Origin: Thalassospira profundimaris
Lineage (GTDB): Bacteria > Pseudomonadota > Alphaproteobacteria > Rhodospirillales > Thalassospiraceae
Direction of reading: 5' to 3'
Length of the DNA stretch: 64,000 bases
Assembly (NCBI RefSeq): GCF_003326675.1
Contig: NZ_JPWF01000007.1
Coordinates: 1-64,000, forward strand
The notes under the pieces were generated by a model that saw only the letters and a list, made by a program, of their open reading frames with translations, was not told where the DNA came from and made no database searches. Position 1 is the stretch's first letter; the number at the start of each line of letters is the position of its first letter. Positions 53,120 through 62,879 of the stretch are shown here, piece by piece. The position numbers and the translations under genes are program-made.

Positions 53120-54301
53120 TTACTTTGCATTCAGCGCAGCTTGGCGAACGACCATTCCACGCCACATCAGGAACATCGCCACGCCCAGTACCGGAACAAC
53201 GCCATAATTCACAAGGCTCCAGCCTGCACCGGCAATCAATGCCCCGCTCGTAACCGATGCAAGTGTTCCGGTAATGCTGTTGCCCAATTCCATCAGGCTT
53301 TGGGCGTGCCCGCGCTCCGAACTATCATGCCCCTCGCCCAGCAACGTTGTTCCGGCCAGCAACAACATGTTCCACCCGATTCCAAGCAGGAAGGAACTGA
53401 TCAAAAACGCCGTGACCGAAATATCGGTTACCGCGAACGCAACACTGACCACAAGAATCGCAGCACCGAGCGCCGCAACCCTGCGCGCGCCAAACCGATC
53501 AATCATCGGCCCCGCAACGAATGCCGGTAAAAACATGCCGATCAGATGCCAACGGATGACATTGGCAGACACATCAATATCAAACCCGCAAAATTTCATC
53601 GCAAGGGGTGTTGCTGTCATGACAAGAATCATGATGCCGTGACCAGCGGCACTGACGGCAATCGCCCCCCGGATTGCCGGGCGCCGAAGCAGTTCCGCCA
53701 TTACCGTCCAGCTCGACCCGCGGCGTGCCGGAACGCCGCCATCTGGCAATAGTGCCATCAAAATAGCACCAAGGGCCGCCAAACCAGCCAATGCAACATA
53801 TGCCCCGGCAAACGGCACGGGCAACATATCCCGGCTGGCACCGGCAATTTCGGGGGCAATGAGTGCAGCCAGAACGCCGCCACCGACAACAAGTGCAGCA
53901 GCACGACCGCTTTGGGCGCTATCAACCGCTTCCAACGCGGCATAGCGATAATACATTGCGGACGCCTGATAAGCACCGATCAGCATCGGTGCAACAGCAA
54001 CCAGCCAAAACACGCCGGTATAGATTCCCCATGCAAGCAGCAATCCACCAGCAACGCCGCACACTGCACCAAGGCACAAACCAAACCGACGACCGCGACG
54101 CTGCATCACCATGGCAAGTGGATGGACAGAAACCAGGTTACCCAACATCAAAAGCCCCAAGGGCAATGTCGCCAATTCAATGGCCGGTGCCATCGATGCA
54201 CCAACAAGCGATGTCAGGGTAATCCCGATCAGCGAACAGGACCAATAAAGGGCTTGGGCCATAAAAAGCAGACGCAATGGTCCATTGGTCAGTAACAACA
54301 T
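53120..54301 (-). CDS. MFS transporter
   Basis: A 393-residue permease with about 12 hydrophobic segments. Landmarks are VMTATPLAMKFCGFDIDVSA at about residue 228 followed by NVIRWHLIGMFLPAFVAGPM and IDRFGARR, and LMLGNLVSVHPLAMVMQRRG near residue 50. The mid-region matches the MFS gene at 13.5-14.7 kb, so they are paralogues. It lies 60 bp after the GlxA-like regulator gene on the same strand, suggesting the regulator controls it. Confidence 0.85.
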   Translation of the reverse strand: MLLLTNGPLRLLFMAQALYWSCSLIGITLTSLVGASMAPAIELATLPLGLLMLGNLVSVHPLAMVMQRRGRRFGLCLGAVCGVAGGLLLAWGIYTGVFWLVAVAPMLIGAYQASAMYYRYAALEAVDSAQSGRAAALVVGGGVLAALIAPEIAGASRDMLPVPFAGAYVALAGLAALGAILMALLPDGGVPARRGSSWTVMAELLRRPAIRGAIAVSAAGHGIMILVMTATPLAMKFCGFDIDVSANVIRWHLIGMFLPAFVAGPMIDRFGARRVAALGAAILVVSVAFAVTDISVTAFLISSFLLGIGWNMLLLAGTTLLGEGHDSSERGHAQSLMELGNSITGTLASVTSGALIAGAGWSLVNYGVVPVLGVAMFLMWRGMVVRQAALNAK

Positions 54302-54361
54302 GTTGCCAACTCCAAAACTTGAACTGAAAAGAAATGCTGACTTATGGTGCCCAAAGGGCGG

Positions 54362-55393
54362 TCAGATTGCCGCCACCGGTGACATTCTGGCGAACCGTTC
54401 GGCATATTCCTGCGGACTTACCGACAGATGACGCTGAAACGCCCGGCGCAGCGTTTCGGGATGCTTAAATCCACATAGATCCGCGACACGTGAAATGCTG
54501 ATGGCTTCGTCTTGAAGAAGTGCACGGGCGGCCTCTACCCTGACCCGTTCAACATAGCGTGCCGGACTCATCCCCAGATCACGGGAAAAGGCCCGCGAAA
54601 ATGTCCGTGGCGTCATCCCTGCCCGTTCAGCCAAAACGTCAAGTGACAAATCCGCCGTAAGGTTTACCGGCAACCATTCCAAAAGCCCTGCAAGACGCGT
54701 TGTTGCCGTTCCGTCCGGGGTTAAATAGGCGCTGAACTGCGCCTGCCCGCCAGGGCGTTTCAGGAACATCACAAGACGCCGCGCAACAGACAGGGCAAGC
54801 GCCCGCCCGTGATCGGCTTCGACAATCGCCAATGCCAGATCAATTCCTGCTGTCACACCTGCCGAAGTAAAAACATGCGGGTCACCGTCCAAGCCTGTCG
54901 GGTCATAACTGTGCAACCGGTCACCCATCATATGGATGGACGGATAATCACGGGTCATCTGATCACACCGTGACCAGTGGGTCGTTGCCATACGACCATC
55001 AAGCAATCCGGCCTCGGCCAGGATCATTGCCCCCGAACACACCGACCCAAGACGCGGAACCGTTTTCTCCGCAGTGCGCAGCCATTTGAGAAATTCGGCA
55101 TTGTCAAAGAATCTGGCGACACCATCCCCGCCGGGGATCAGCAATGTATCGACCAGTGACAGATCAAGTTCCTGCCAGCCATGATCTGCATAAAGCTGCA
55201 CACCGCACGATGTTTTGACCGGCCCTGCCTGATCGGCAACGACCATGACGGAGTAGGCAATGCTGCGTCCTGTGCGAACCAGCTCGTCGTTGGCAGAACC
55301 GAAAACCTGAAGCGGACCTACGACATCAAGGCTCATCACCCGGTCATAGGCATGACAAACAATCAGTTTTTGCTGGATTTCGGTCTTTGACAT
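54362..55393 (-). CDS. GlxA-type AraC-family regulator with DJ-1/PfpI domain
   Basis: A 343-residue regulator. The N-terminal DJ-1-like domain (residues about 8-180) has VMSLDVVGPLQVFGSANDEL and the nucleophile elbow GSVCSGAMILAEAGLLDG, with a TSAGVTAGIDLALAIVEADH turn near residue 170. The C-terminal pair of HTH motifs is AraC type (MTPRTFSRAFSRDLGMSPAR; FKHPETLRRAFQRHLSVSPQ). AAGGAG eight bases before ATG 55393 fixes the start. Probable control of the downstream MFS gene. Confidence 0.9.
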   Translation of the reverse strand: MSKTEIQQKLIVCHAYDRVMSLDVVGPLQVFGSANDELVRTGRSIAYSVMVVADQAGPVKTSCGVQLYADHGWQELDLSLVDTLLIPGGDGVARFFDNAEFLKWLRTAEKTVPRLGSVCSGAMILAEAGLLDGRMATTHWSRCDQMTRDYPSIHMMGDRLHSYDPTGLDGDPHVFTSAGVTAGIDLALAIVEADHGRALALSVARRLVMFLKRPGGQAQFSAYLTPDGTATTRLAGLLEWLPVNLTADLSLDVLAERAGMTPRTFSRAFSRDLGMSPARYVERVRVEAARALLQDEAISISRVADLCGFKHPETLRRAFQRHLSVSPQEYAERFARMSPVAAI

Positions 55394-55525
55394 TGGGCAT
55401 CTCCTTGGAACATTCCAAGCATGCCGCAAAAGAAATTTGGCAACAATGACAAACACCCCACGAATCTTGCCAAATGGCTTCGCGGGGTGTTTTGAATATT
55501 CCTCAGTTCAGGCAAACAGCGACGA

Positions 55526-57214
55526 TCAGAAACCGCTTCGTTGCAGCAACGCGTAAAAGTCGCGAATTGTGCCTTCCTTGGCTGTCATGTCCTTGATGTC
55601 ATCGACCAGCTTGTCGGTAAAGTTTGGCTGTTTCAGATACCCGACGACCCTTTTTCGGGCCATCGCAGCAGACTTACCTTCGATCAGCACGCCACTCGAA
55701 CAGAACTGAACAAGCATGTAAGCGCGTTTGCGCAGATGCAGGGATGGATTATCGATGCGCTCGATCACCTTTTCACGCACAAGATATTCCGCCAGACCAT
55801 CATCAAGCTTGTCGCCAATCTGGGTTTTATACTCTTCCGGCAACAGACTGGAACTTAGCATATCGTTCATCTGCTTGACGGTTGCCATCTTGTCGCGCGG
55901 CTTGGCTTCGGGATCACAGAATGCGCGCAAGGCCCGCATATCTTTCACCGCGTCCTGCATCATTACAAACAGCTCGTCGGCAAAGTCTTCGACGATACCG
56001 CTATTGGCAACGGCAATCAGCCAGGTCAGCTTGCGATAGTTGGGAATAAGACGACCACTGATTTCCGCCACACCTTCGATCAAGGCGCGCGGACCACCGA
56101 CATTGCGCAGGCGCGCACCACGTTCGGCAATCGCCGCAACCATCGGGGTGCCATATACCACACCCCGTTCGGTAATCAGCCGATCCAGAATATCAACCAG
56201 TGGATCCGGATCGCTTTCATGGCGGGTCAGATTATTGGCACTGCGCAGTTCGCGTACGATGTAATCAAACATCGCTTCCTGGCTGGTTGTCAGCAGCCCG
56301 GAGCCGAACAGCGGGTTCAGAAGCTCAAGAATATCGTCAGCCGCCCCGCGGTTGCCTTTCGCACGACCAAGTGCAAGATCGATATGGAGGATCACGGCTT
56401 CGCCAAAGCTGCGCGAACTGCCAAGCAGTTCCTTGAGTGCGACGGGTGATCCGAGAATATCGGCGATCACATCGTCAAGCATCTTGCGCGCGGCTTCGTC
56501 CTTTTCATCGCCCTTGACCTTAAGTGCAAGATCAAGCTTCCCGACCCAGTTCCGGGTCGATGACAAAACGCGTGTTAGCGCTACCATCGTAAGGAAATCA
56601 GTATCTTCGGCAAGGTTAAGGCGACGAATTTCGTCTCGAACTTCAGAGATGGTGGCATCTTCGAATGCCGGAAGATCAACTTTTTCAACTTCCCGCGCAC
56701 GCGCAGACAGCTGTTCAATCGCGCCATGAAGATTGTTCATTGCTGCGATATGGTCGCCATCAGTCGCCTTGGCATGCAGCCCCGCGACCTTATCGACGGC
56801 GGTTGGCATCAAGGTGTCATGGAACATCAACTTGCGAAGGTTCTGGTAATTATACATTACCTCGCAAGGAGTCAGAATTTCCTGTTCGAAATACTTGCGC
56901 AGCAACCGGTTGATGGTCGCGCGGCTTTCTTTCTGCAAAAGGTCGTTATCGGTTTCACACAGAGGTGCTTCATCAATCGAGGAAACGCGAACGTCTTCTT
57001 CCTCGCTGTCACCAGCCCCTTCTCTTTCCAGAAGAACCTTTTCTATATGACGACCATCGCCGCGTTCCCAGTTCCGGACAACGCGTACGGCAGACACTTT
57101 GGTTTTCAGAACCTTTTCAGCTTCCGAAACCGCTTCTTTTTCGACATCAAATGTCGAATGGATGATCCAGCGATCCCCCCGCTGAACCAATACTTCAAAT
57201 GTCGTATCCGACAT
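55526..57214 (-). CDS. Large uncharacterised helical protein with N-terminal short alpha/beta domain
   Basis: A 562-residue soluble protein I cannot assign. Residues 3-65 form a small domain (TFEVLVQRGDRWIIHSTFDV; EAEKVLKT; AVRVVRNWERG) that resembles the N-terminus of the tail-anchored protein at 18574. A Glu-rich linker (EGAGDSEEEDVRVSS) follows, then some 480 residues of predicted alpha helix with no transmembrane segment, cysteine cluster or nucleotide-binding motif. The ATG at 57214 follows AGGGAG at long spacing; an in-frame extension to 57289 is not conserved with the domain. Monocistronic. Possible scaffold or signalling protein. Confidence 0.75.
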   Translation of the reverse strand: MSDTTFEVLVQRGDRWIIHSTFDVEKEAVSEAEKVLKTKVSAVRVVRNWERGDGRHIEKVLLEREGAGDSEEEDVRVSSIDEAPLCETDNDLLQKESRATINRLLRKYFEQEILTPCEVMYNYQNLRKLMFHDTLMPTAVDKVAGLHAKATDGDHIAAMNNLHGAIEQLSARAREVEKVDLPAFEDATISEVRDEIRRLNLAEDTDFLTMVALTRVLSSTRNWVGKLDLALKVKGDEKDEAARKMLDDVIADILGSPVALKELLGSSRSFGEAVILHIDLALGRAKGNRGAADDILELLNPLFGSGLLTTSQEAMFDYIVRELRSANNLTRHESDPDPLVDILDRLITERGVVYGTPMVAAIAERGARLRNVGGPRALIEGVAEISGRLIPNYRKLTWLIAVANSGIVEDFADELFVMMQDAVKDMRALRAFCDPEAKPRDKMATVKQMNDMLSSSLLPEEYKTQIGDKLDDGLAEYLVREKVIERIDNPSLHLRKRAYMLVQFCSSGVLIEGKSAAMARKRVVGYLKQPNFTDKLVDDIKDMTAKEGTIRDFYALLQRSGF

Positions 57215-57479
57215 GACGCGCTCTGGCTCCCTAACTTCCTGTTTGGGCGGCATATGCTTGCCGGTGCTACAGTCAGGCGCGTGTCCCAAGTTTTTATATT
57301 TATCTCTCCTTTATAAGGCTATTCCGGATATGAAAACAATAGGTTGATCAATAACTTTTGTAATAAAGCCCTATTTCTTTATGCTTCAAGACTTTAACAG
57401 CACGCGTTTTCTGACCAAACTCGCCCATCAGATTTACGCCACATTACATCTTTTACGTGCATATCTCATTTCACCAGTT

Positions 57480-58076
57480 TCACGGAATGTAGCCGGCAAT
57501 TTCGGAACTCATATCAGACAGCAGCGTGCTCATCGCGACCACCGTATTTTCGATTGTGCTATCAACCGGTTTGCTGTTTTTGCTGTATTTTGCAGAATGA
57601 ATGATTGCCCCGCTTTGGAAATCGACAAGTTTCCAGCGTGCAACCAGAACGGCATTTCCGTCTGCCTGGCGTTCGAAACGGTCGATATCGACAACGATCT
57701 GAAAATCGACGCCATCACGTGACGTCCAGGGGAAGGTTTCAAGGCGCGATACCTTGCCAGCCCTGTCGAGATTATCCATCAAAACGCGATTGACGTTTTC
57801 TTCAAGCGGCTCTGCCCAGCGATGACCAGTATTGACTTCAAGCCTGTTAGCACTGCTGCGTGTCACGATAACAGACCGATCAAGATGACTGGGAATGGTA
57901 ACCGGTCCAATACCGACAACCGGTGCGGTGGTTGAAACAATGGCTGCCGATTGGTTCTGGGAAGACAGCAGATAGTACCGATCCGGTGCGGATTGCGACG
58001 AACAGGCCACAAGGATCGGCGCCAGCAACAGCAACGCATATTTCCGAAACTGCATTTTCATTACCTGTTCCATCAT
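57480..58076 (-). CDS. pqiC: Outer-membrane lipoprotein PqiC
   Basis: A 198-residue lipoprotein of the PqiC/ABC-type transport auxiliary family. The lipobox is ILVAC (Cys25 from the first Met). The mature domain has RYYLLSSQ, VVGIGPVTIPSHLDRSVIVT and LDRAGKVSRLETFPW. PqiC anchors the PqiB tunnel at the outer membrane. The tandem ATGs at 58076 and 58073 follow GGAGG, and the first overlaps the pqiB stop (ATGA). Confidence 0.88.
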   Translation of the reverse strand: MMEQVMKMQFRKYALLLLAPILVACSSQSAPDRYYLLSSQNQSAAIVSTTAPVVGIGPVTIPSHLDRSVIVTRSSANRLEVNTGHRWAEPLEENVNRVLMDNLDRAGKVSRLETFPWTSRDGVDFQIVVDIDRFERQADGNAVLVARWKLVDFQSGAIIHSAKYSKNSKPVDSTIENTVVAMSTLLSDMSSEIAGYIP

Positions 58077-59752
58077 TCATCCTCCTTCGGGCCGCTTTTC
58101 CCAAGGATCAGGGCACTCGGGTTCTGTTCAAGGAATTCCGTCAGATCACGCAAGGATCGCGCCGTAGCGCTCAGTTCCTTAAGGGCCTGTTCAAGATTGT
58201 AGCGAACCGGTGACGTCGGCGATGTTACGTCGCGCACACTACCAAGTGCCTCACGCGCAGCATCAAGTGCTGTCTGCGTTGCTGGAAGGACGGTCGTATC
58301 AAGATTATTGACCAGACTGCTGATGCCGGCGGTCGCCTGGCTAAGGTTGGTCATTGCATCACCAAGTGCCGGCGACGTGACAATATTTTCCATACCCTCA
58401 ACCGTTCCAAGAAGCCTGATGCCAATTTCTTCAATCGGGAAGGTTTCGACCTTTTCAAGCAGACTGCTCAGCGAGTTTGCGATTTCATCAATTTTTTGCG
58501 GCAAGGTCGGTAATTCCGGATATTTATCCTGCCCGTTACCAAGATAACGCGCCGGTGAAACCGGGTTCATCGCCAGATCGACAAACAGTTGCCCCGTGAT
58601 GAAACTTCCGGTCTTAAGGCGCGCCCTTAAACCATTGGCGATCAGGGTTTCAATCGTCGCTTTGGGATCAATTTCATCAACTGCGCCACCGACCATTTCC
58701 ACGCGTTCCGGTTCGATCGAGACAACGACAGGCACCCGGAACGTTCCCTGATCTACAACATATTCAAGATCAACACTTTCGACCGTACCAACCCTAATAC
58801 CATTGAACTCGACCGGTGCGCCGCGTGATAATCCGCGTACCGAGGAATCAAAATAAAGGATGTATTTCTGGCTATATCCCATTGCCAGCAGCTCAGCCTT
58901 TTCCAAACTTGGATGCAGTCGATACATTGTATCGGCCGATGCGGGCTCATCCGCCAAACTGCCGTCCGGGGTATAGAAGTTAATCCCGCCCGCCAACACC
59001 GAGCGTACCGACTGCGCGCGGACCGACAGACCATCTGCGTTGAGATCAAGGGCAATGCCACTGGAATCCCAGAACCTGGTGTTGCGTTTGACCAATGCAT
59101 CAAAAGGTTTGCGCACAAAGATCGGAATGGTTACGCCGCTGGCATCTTCGTTCAAATCGGTTTCAAGAACTTCGCCCACCTCGATCCCGCGCAACAAAAC
59201 CGGCGTCCCTGTCCCGAGAGAGCCAAGTTCATCCGCATTCAGAACAAAACGCGTGCCGTCCCCTTCGTCATGAATGACCTGTGGTTCCTCTTCGCCGACA
59301 AAATCGCGCAATCCTTCGCCAGACTTGTCGGGAACGATTTCGATATAGGCCCCGGAAACAATTGTATCGAGGCCCGTGATCCCGCGGACCGTTACTCGCG
59401 GGCGCACAACCCAGAACCTTGTCTTGTCGGTTAGGTAGTCAGCCAGATCCGCATCCATCCGGATGGTCAGACGCACATGATCGAGATCCTCGGCAAGATT
59501 AATGGAAACCACCTGCCCGACATCGACATCACGATATCGAACAGCCGTTTTACCAGCTGCGATCCCTTCGGCAGCTTCAAAGGTTACTGTGATTTCCGGC
59601 CCCTTTGACATGATATCGCGCCACAGCAACCATCCACCAATAATCAGCGCCACCAGCGGCACAAGCCACACAATGGAAAAACGTCCCCATCCTTTCCGGA
59701 CCTCGGGTGAACCGGGACGCTGATCCGATGAAGATGAATTTTCGTCACTCAT
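58073..59752 (-). CDS. pqiB: MCE-domain intermembrane transport protein PqiB
   Basis: A 559-residue protein with one N-terminal membrane helix (about residues 22-42), three MCE domains starting at about residues 47, 163 and 290, and a long helical C-terminal part (about 415-535) that builds the hexameric needle across the periplasm. Landmarks are AVRYRDVDVGQVVSINLAED, PVLLRGIEVGEVLETDLNED and PVEFNGIRVGTVESVDLEYV. It moves lipids between membranes with PqiA and PqiC. ATGA overlaps on both sides. Confidence 0.95.
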   Translation of the reverse strand: MSDENSSSSDQRPGSPEVRKGWGRFSIVWLVPLVALIIGGWLLWRDIMSKGPEITVTFEAAEGIAAGKTAVRYRDVDVGQVVSINLAEDLDHVRLTIRMDADLADYLTDKTRFWVVRPRVTVRGITGLDTIVSGAYIEIVPDKSGEGLRDFVGEEEPQVIHDEGDGTRFVLNADELGSLGTGTPVLLRGIEVGEVLETDLNEDASGVTIPIFVRKPFDALVKRNTRFWDSSGIALDLNADGLSVRAQSVRSVLAGGINFYTPDGSLADEPASADTMYRLHPSLEKAELLAMGYSQKYILYFDSSVRGLSRGAPVEFNGIRVGTVESVDLEYVVDQGTFRVPVVVSIEPERVEMVGGAVDEIDPKATIETLIANGLRARLKTGSFITGQLFVDLAMNPVSPARYLGNGQDKYPELPTLPQKIDEIANSLSSLLEKVETFPIEEIGIRLLGTVEGMENIVTSPALGDAMTNLSQATAGISSLVNNLDTTVLPATQTALDAAREALGSVRDVTSPTSPVRYNLEQALKELSATARSLRDLTEFLEQNPSALILGKSGPKEDE

Positions 59753-61080
59753 GACGGTGTCCCCTGTCTATCCATTTGGTCCCGGGCAAAACCGGTATCG
59801 GGTTTAGGTTCGGACGATCTCATTCCGGCACGATCCCAGATCAGTCGTGGATCAAACGCCATGGCCGACAACATTGTCAAAATCACCACACCACAAAACG
59901 CAACAGCCCCGAACCCCGGATGGACCGATGCAATATTTCCCAGTTTCACAAGAGCAGCGAGGATCGACACCATAAACACATCAACCATCGACCAACGTCC
60001 GACAAGCTCTGTAACGCGGTAAATAAAGGTCCGTTCCCGAAGTGGTCCGGGAAGCCCGAGATAGGTTGCAAGATACACCCACCCCAACAGCACAATCTTG
60101 ATGATCGGCACCAGAATACTCGCCGTAAACACAACTATTGCAATGGGCCATTCCCCGGCGGCGGCAAGTGTTGCGACCCCCGAAAGGATCGTATCGGCCT
60201 CCGACCGCCCAAGATAGGTCACTGTCATAATCGGAAACACATTTGCCGGAACATAAAGAATGACCGCAGCAACCAGCAACGCCCAAGCCCGCGATAAACT
60301 GCGCGCCTTGCGTTGGTGCACGGCATCCCCGCAGCGCGGACATCTTGTATGCCCAGACGGATTTTCCGTCACTACCATTGCGCAGGTATGGCAGCTTAGA
60401 AAGCCGTGTTTTCGTGCTTCCGCCCCGTCAACATCGTCCGACAGCACCTTCAAATCATCCTGATCCGGGTATTTTAGGGATGAAGGCGCAATTCGACGCC
60501 ACACAGCACGCGCATCAAGGGTCACATTCATCAAAAGGATTGTCGGGATCAAACAGCATATCGCAAAAAAAGCTGGCCCGGCGATTACTTGCGCAAAATC
60601 CGTCAGCTTGGTCAACGCCACCAGCAACCCGATCAGAAACACATCAAGCATCGACCAGGGACGAACCACCGACAGCACTCGCCAGATTTGTTGCATACCC
60701 GGCCACTTCGCCCCCATCCAGATCGGCATCAGTACATAGATATGCGCAACGATCAAAAGCAGTGGCGCAACAATGGATGTCACAGCGACCATAAAGGCCA
60801 GAAACGGAAAACCTTCCTGCCAGAAGGTTAAAACACCACTGCCCAATGTATTGGTTTCAACCCGGCCTTCCATGCCAAAGGTCAGCACCGGATAGATATT
60901 GGCAATCGCAAACAGCAAAAGTGCCGTAATTGCAAACGCCAACGGCTTGTCAAAGCGGTTCTGTTCCGATGAATAAAGCGGCAATCCACATCGGACACAA
61001 CAGGCAACACTGCCCGTCGGGATATCTTCCTCGACATGGAGATAGTCGCAATGCTCACATGCGATCAATCGATGCGCCAT
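59749..61080 (-). CDS. pqiA: Integral membrane protein PqiA with two zinc ribbons
   Basis: A 443-residue inner-membrane partner of PqiB. It is a tandem of two halves, each a zinc ribbon followed by four membrane helices: CEHCDYLH...CCVRCG at about residues 8-36 and CHTCAMVV...CPRCGDAVH at about residues 230-256. The ATG at 61080 has AAGGA just upstream; a TTG at 61098 is a poorer start. It heads the pqiABC operon. Confidence 0.95.
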   Translation of the reverse strand: MAHRLIACEHCDYLHVEEDIPTGSVACCVRCGLPLYSSEQNRFDKPLAFAITALLLFAIANIYPVLTFGMEGRVETNTLGSGVLTFWQEGFPFLAFMVAVTSIVAPLLLIVAHIYVLMPIWMGAKWPGMQQIWRVLSVVRPWSMLDVFLIGLLVALTKLTDFAQVIAGPAFFAICCLIPTILLMNVTLDARAVWRRIAPSSLKYPDQDDLKVLSDDVDGAEARKHGFLSCHTCAMVVTENPSGHTRCPRCGDAVHQRKARSLSRAWALLVAAVILYVPANVFPIMTVTYLGRSEADTILSGVATLAAAGEWPIAIVVFTASILVPIIKIVLLGWVYLATYLGLPGPLRERTFIYRVTELVGRWSMVDVFMVSILAALVKLGNIASVHPGFGAVAFCGVVILTMLSAMAFDPRLIWDRAGMRSSEPKPDTGFARDQMDRQGTPS

Positions 61081-61226
61081 GGTTTCCTTTTGAAACAAAC
61101 CGTTATCAGAACCGGCTCACTCTTCGAAGTAAGCGATACTTTTGACTTTAAGTCAAATCGCATCACCGTCGGAACGGTCGGAACCAACTTGTTTGATCGC
61201 CCTTGAAAATGCCGGTTAATCGGTTG

Positions 61227-62126
61227 TTACAAAGTAATTTTGGGCAAAAAACGGCGCGCTTGCGTCAGCACTATTTCATTTACCTGATCAAGCAGTTTGC
61301 TTTGGATGGTTTTGTGATGCCAATAAAGCGGCCGATTGATCTCAAAGTCGCATGGTTTGATCAACCGCCCTGCCCGCAAGGCGTCTTCGGCCTGGTGTTG
61401 TTCCACAACCGCATAGGCAATGCCCTGCTCCGCCACGGTAACAAACCCCTGCGAACTTGGAATTGTGTGGGCGGGAAACTCGCCCGGATTAAGTCCGAAA
61501 TACTGTTTCAGATACTGATTTTGCAACTCGTCATGTTCGGAAAAGTTCACTGCCGGACAGGCCCGCAAGGCATCCGCCGTTACGCCGTTCGCAAAATAGC
61601 GATCCTTAAATTCCGGCGAGACAACCATCACATAGCGCATCACACCCAATGGCCGGACCTTGCACCCTTGGATGGGTGTTGAACGCAAACTGACAGCACC
61701 AAGTACTGTGCCATCCTGAAGGGCCATATGATTAAGAGATTCATCCCCGACCGCCAGATGTACCAGCAAACCAAGTTCGTCAAACAGATGCTTGGGGACA
61801 TCAACAAACCATGTCGCCAGACTGTCGGCATTGACCGCCAAGGCCACCTGCCCGTATCCACCGTCACTCTGGATATCGGGCATTTCATCAAGCAGTTCCT
61901 GCTCCAACAGGCGAACACTTTGATAATGTTGCAGCAACCTTTGGCCGGCCATTGTCGCAGCAATCGGCTTTGCCCGGATGATCAATGGCTGCCCTAGTCG
62001 TTCTTCGAGCAATTTTACGCGCTGGGACACAGCAGACTGGGTTAATCCCAGTTCCCGTGCCGCCTTTTCAAAGCTGCCGTGGCGAATAACCTCGGCACTG
62101 GCCTGAAGAAATTTGTAATCCAGCAT
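61227..62126 (-). CDS. argP: LysR-family regulator ArgP
   Basis: A 299-residue LysR-type regulator. The HTH (SFEKAARELGLTQSAVSQRV) is at residues 18-37, and the C-terminal effector domain includes VALAVNADSLATWF and the ArgP-like GVMRYVMVVSPEFKDRYF. ArgP senses lysine and arginine and activates the exporter argO, which here is transcribed divergently 94 bp away. That pairing makes the assignment firm. Confidence 0.93.
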   Translation of the reverse strand: MLDYKFLQASAEVIRHGSFEKAARELGLTQSAVSQRVKLLEERLGQPLIIRAKPIAATMAGQRLLQHYQSVRLLEQELLDEMPDIQSDGGYGQVALAVNADSLATWFVDVPKHLFDELGLLVHLAVGDESLNHMALQDGTVLGAVSLRSTPIQGCKVRPLGVMRYVMVVSPEFKDRYFANGVTADALRACPAVNFSEHDELQNQYLKQYFGLNPGEFPAHTIPSSQGFVTVAEQGIAYAVVEQHQAEDALRAGRLIKPCDFEINRPLYWHHKTIQSKLLDQVNEIVLTQARRFLPKITL

Positions 62127-62220
62127 CGCATCACCATAATTTTTTCTAATGATACTTTATCATAATTCGATTTTCTTATTGAATTAAATTGCTATCAATC
62201 GGGCATCAACCAATTATGGA

Positions 62221-62856
62221 ATGCCTGAAATGCTCCTGACTTACGCGACCGGATTTGGCCTTGGCGGTGGATTGATCATCGCAATTGGCGCACAGAATGC
62301 CTTTGTGCTTGGACAAGGATTGCGTCGCAATCATCCCATGATGGTCGCATTGGTATGTGCACTATGCGATGCAATCCTGATTGCAGCGGGTGTTGCCGGA
62401 CTGGGTACCCTAATTGCGGCCTATCCGCTTTTGACCAAAATCGCCGCATGGGGCGGCGGCGCATTCCTGATCTGGTACGGGTTTGGTGCGCTGAAACGGT
62501 TATTTGAAACCGAATCCCTGTCTGACAGCAGCAACGCCCAAAAGGGTTGGAAAGCCGTCCTTTCGGCCACCTTGGCCGTGACGCTTCTGAACCCGCATGT
62601 CTATCTTGATACAGTTGTGATGCTGGGCGGCATTGGCGGACAGTTCCCGGCGGACGAACGACTTGGTTTTGCCCTTGGCGCGATGAGTGCAAGTTTCGTC
62701 TGGTTCTTTGCCATTGCACTTGGTGCGGCATGGCTTGCACCCTATGTCGCGCGCCCGATCACATGGAAGATCGTTGATGGCATCACCTGCATCGTGATGT
62801 GGCTGGTGGCCTATAGCCTGCTTGCGCCGGAAATTTCCACCCTTCTCGCTTCCTGA
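62221..62856 (+). CDS. argO: LysE-family arginine/lysine exporter ArgO
   Basis: A 211-residue membrane exporter with about six hydrophobic segments. LysE signature stretches are GGGLIIAIGAQNAFVLGQGL at about residue 17 and VTLLNPHVYLDTVVMLGGIG at about residue 122. It is divergent from argP and probably activated by it in the presence of arginine. An in-frame ATG at 62230 is an alternative start. Confidence 0.95.
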   Translation: MPEMLLTYATGFGLGGGLIIAIGAQNAFVLGQGLRRNHPMMVALVCALCDAILIAAGVAGLGTLIAAYPLLTKIAAWGGGAFLIWYGFGALKRLFETESLSDSSNAQKGWKAVLSATLAVTLLNPHVYLDTVVMLGGIGGQFPADERLGFALGAMSASFVWFFAIALGAAWLAPYVARPITWKIVDGITCIVMWLVAYSLLAPEISTLLAS

Positions 62857-62879
62857 GAATTCAGGGATTGAATGGCTGG

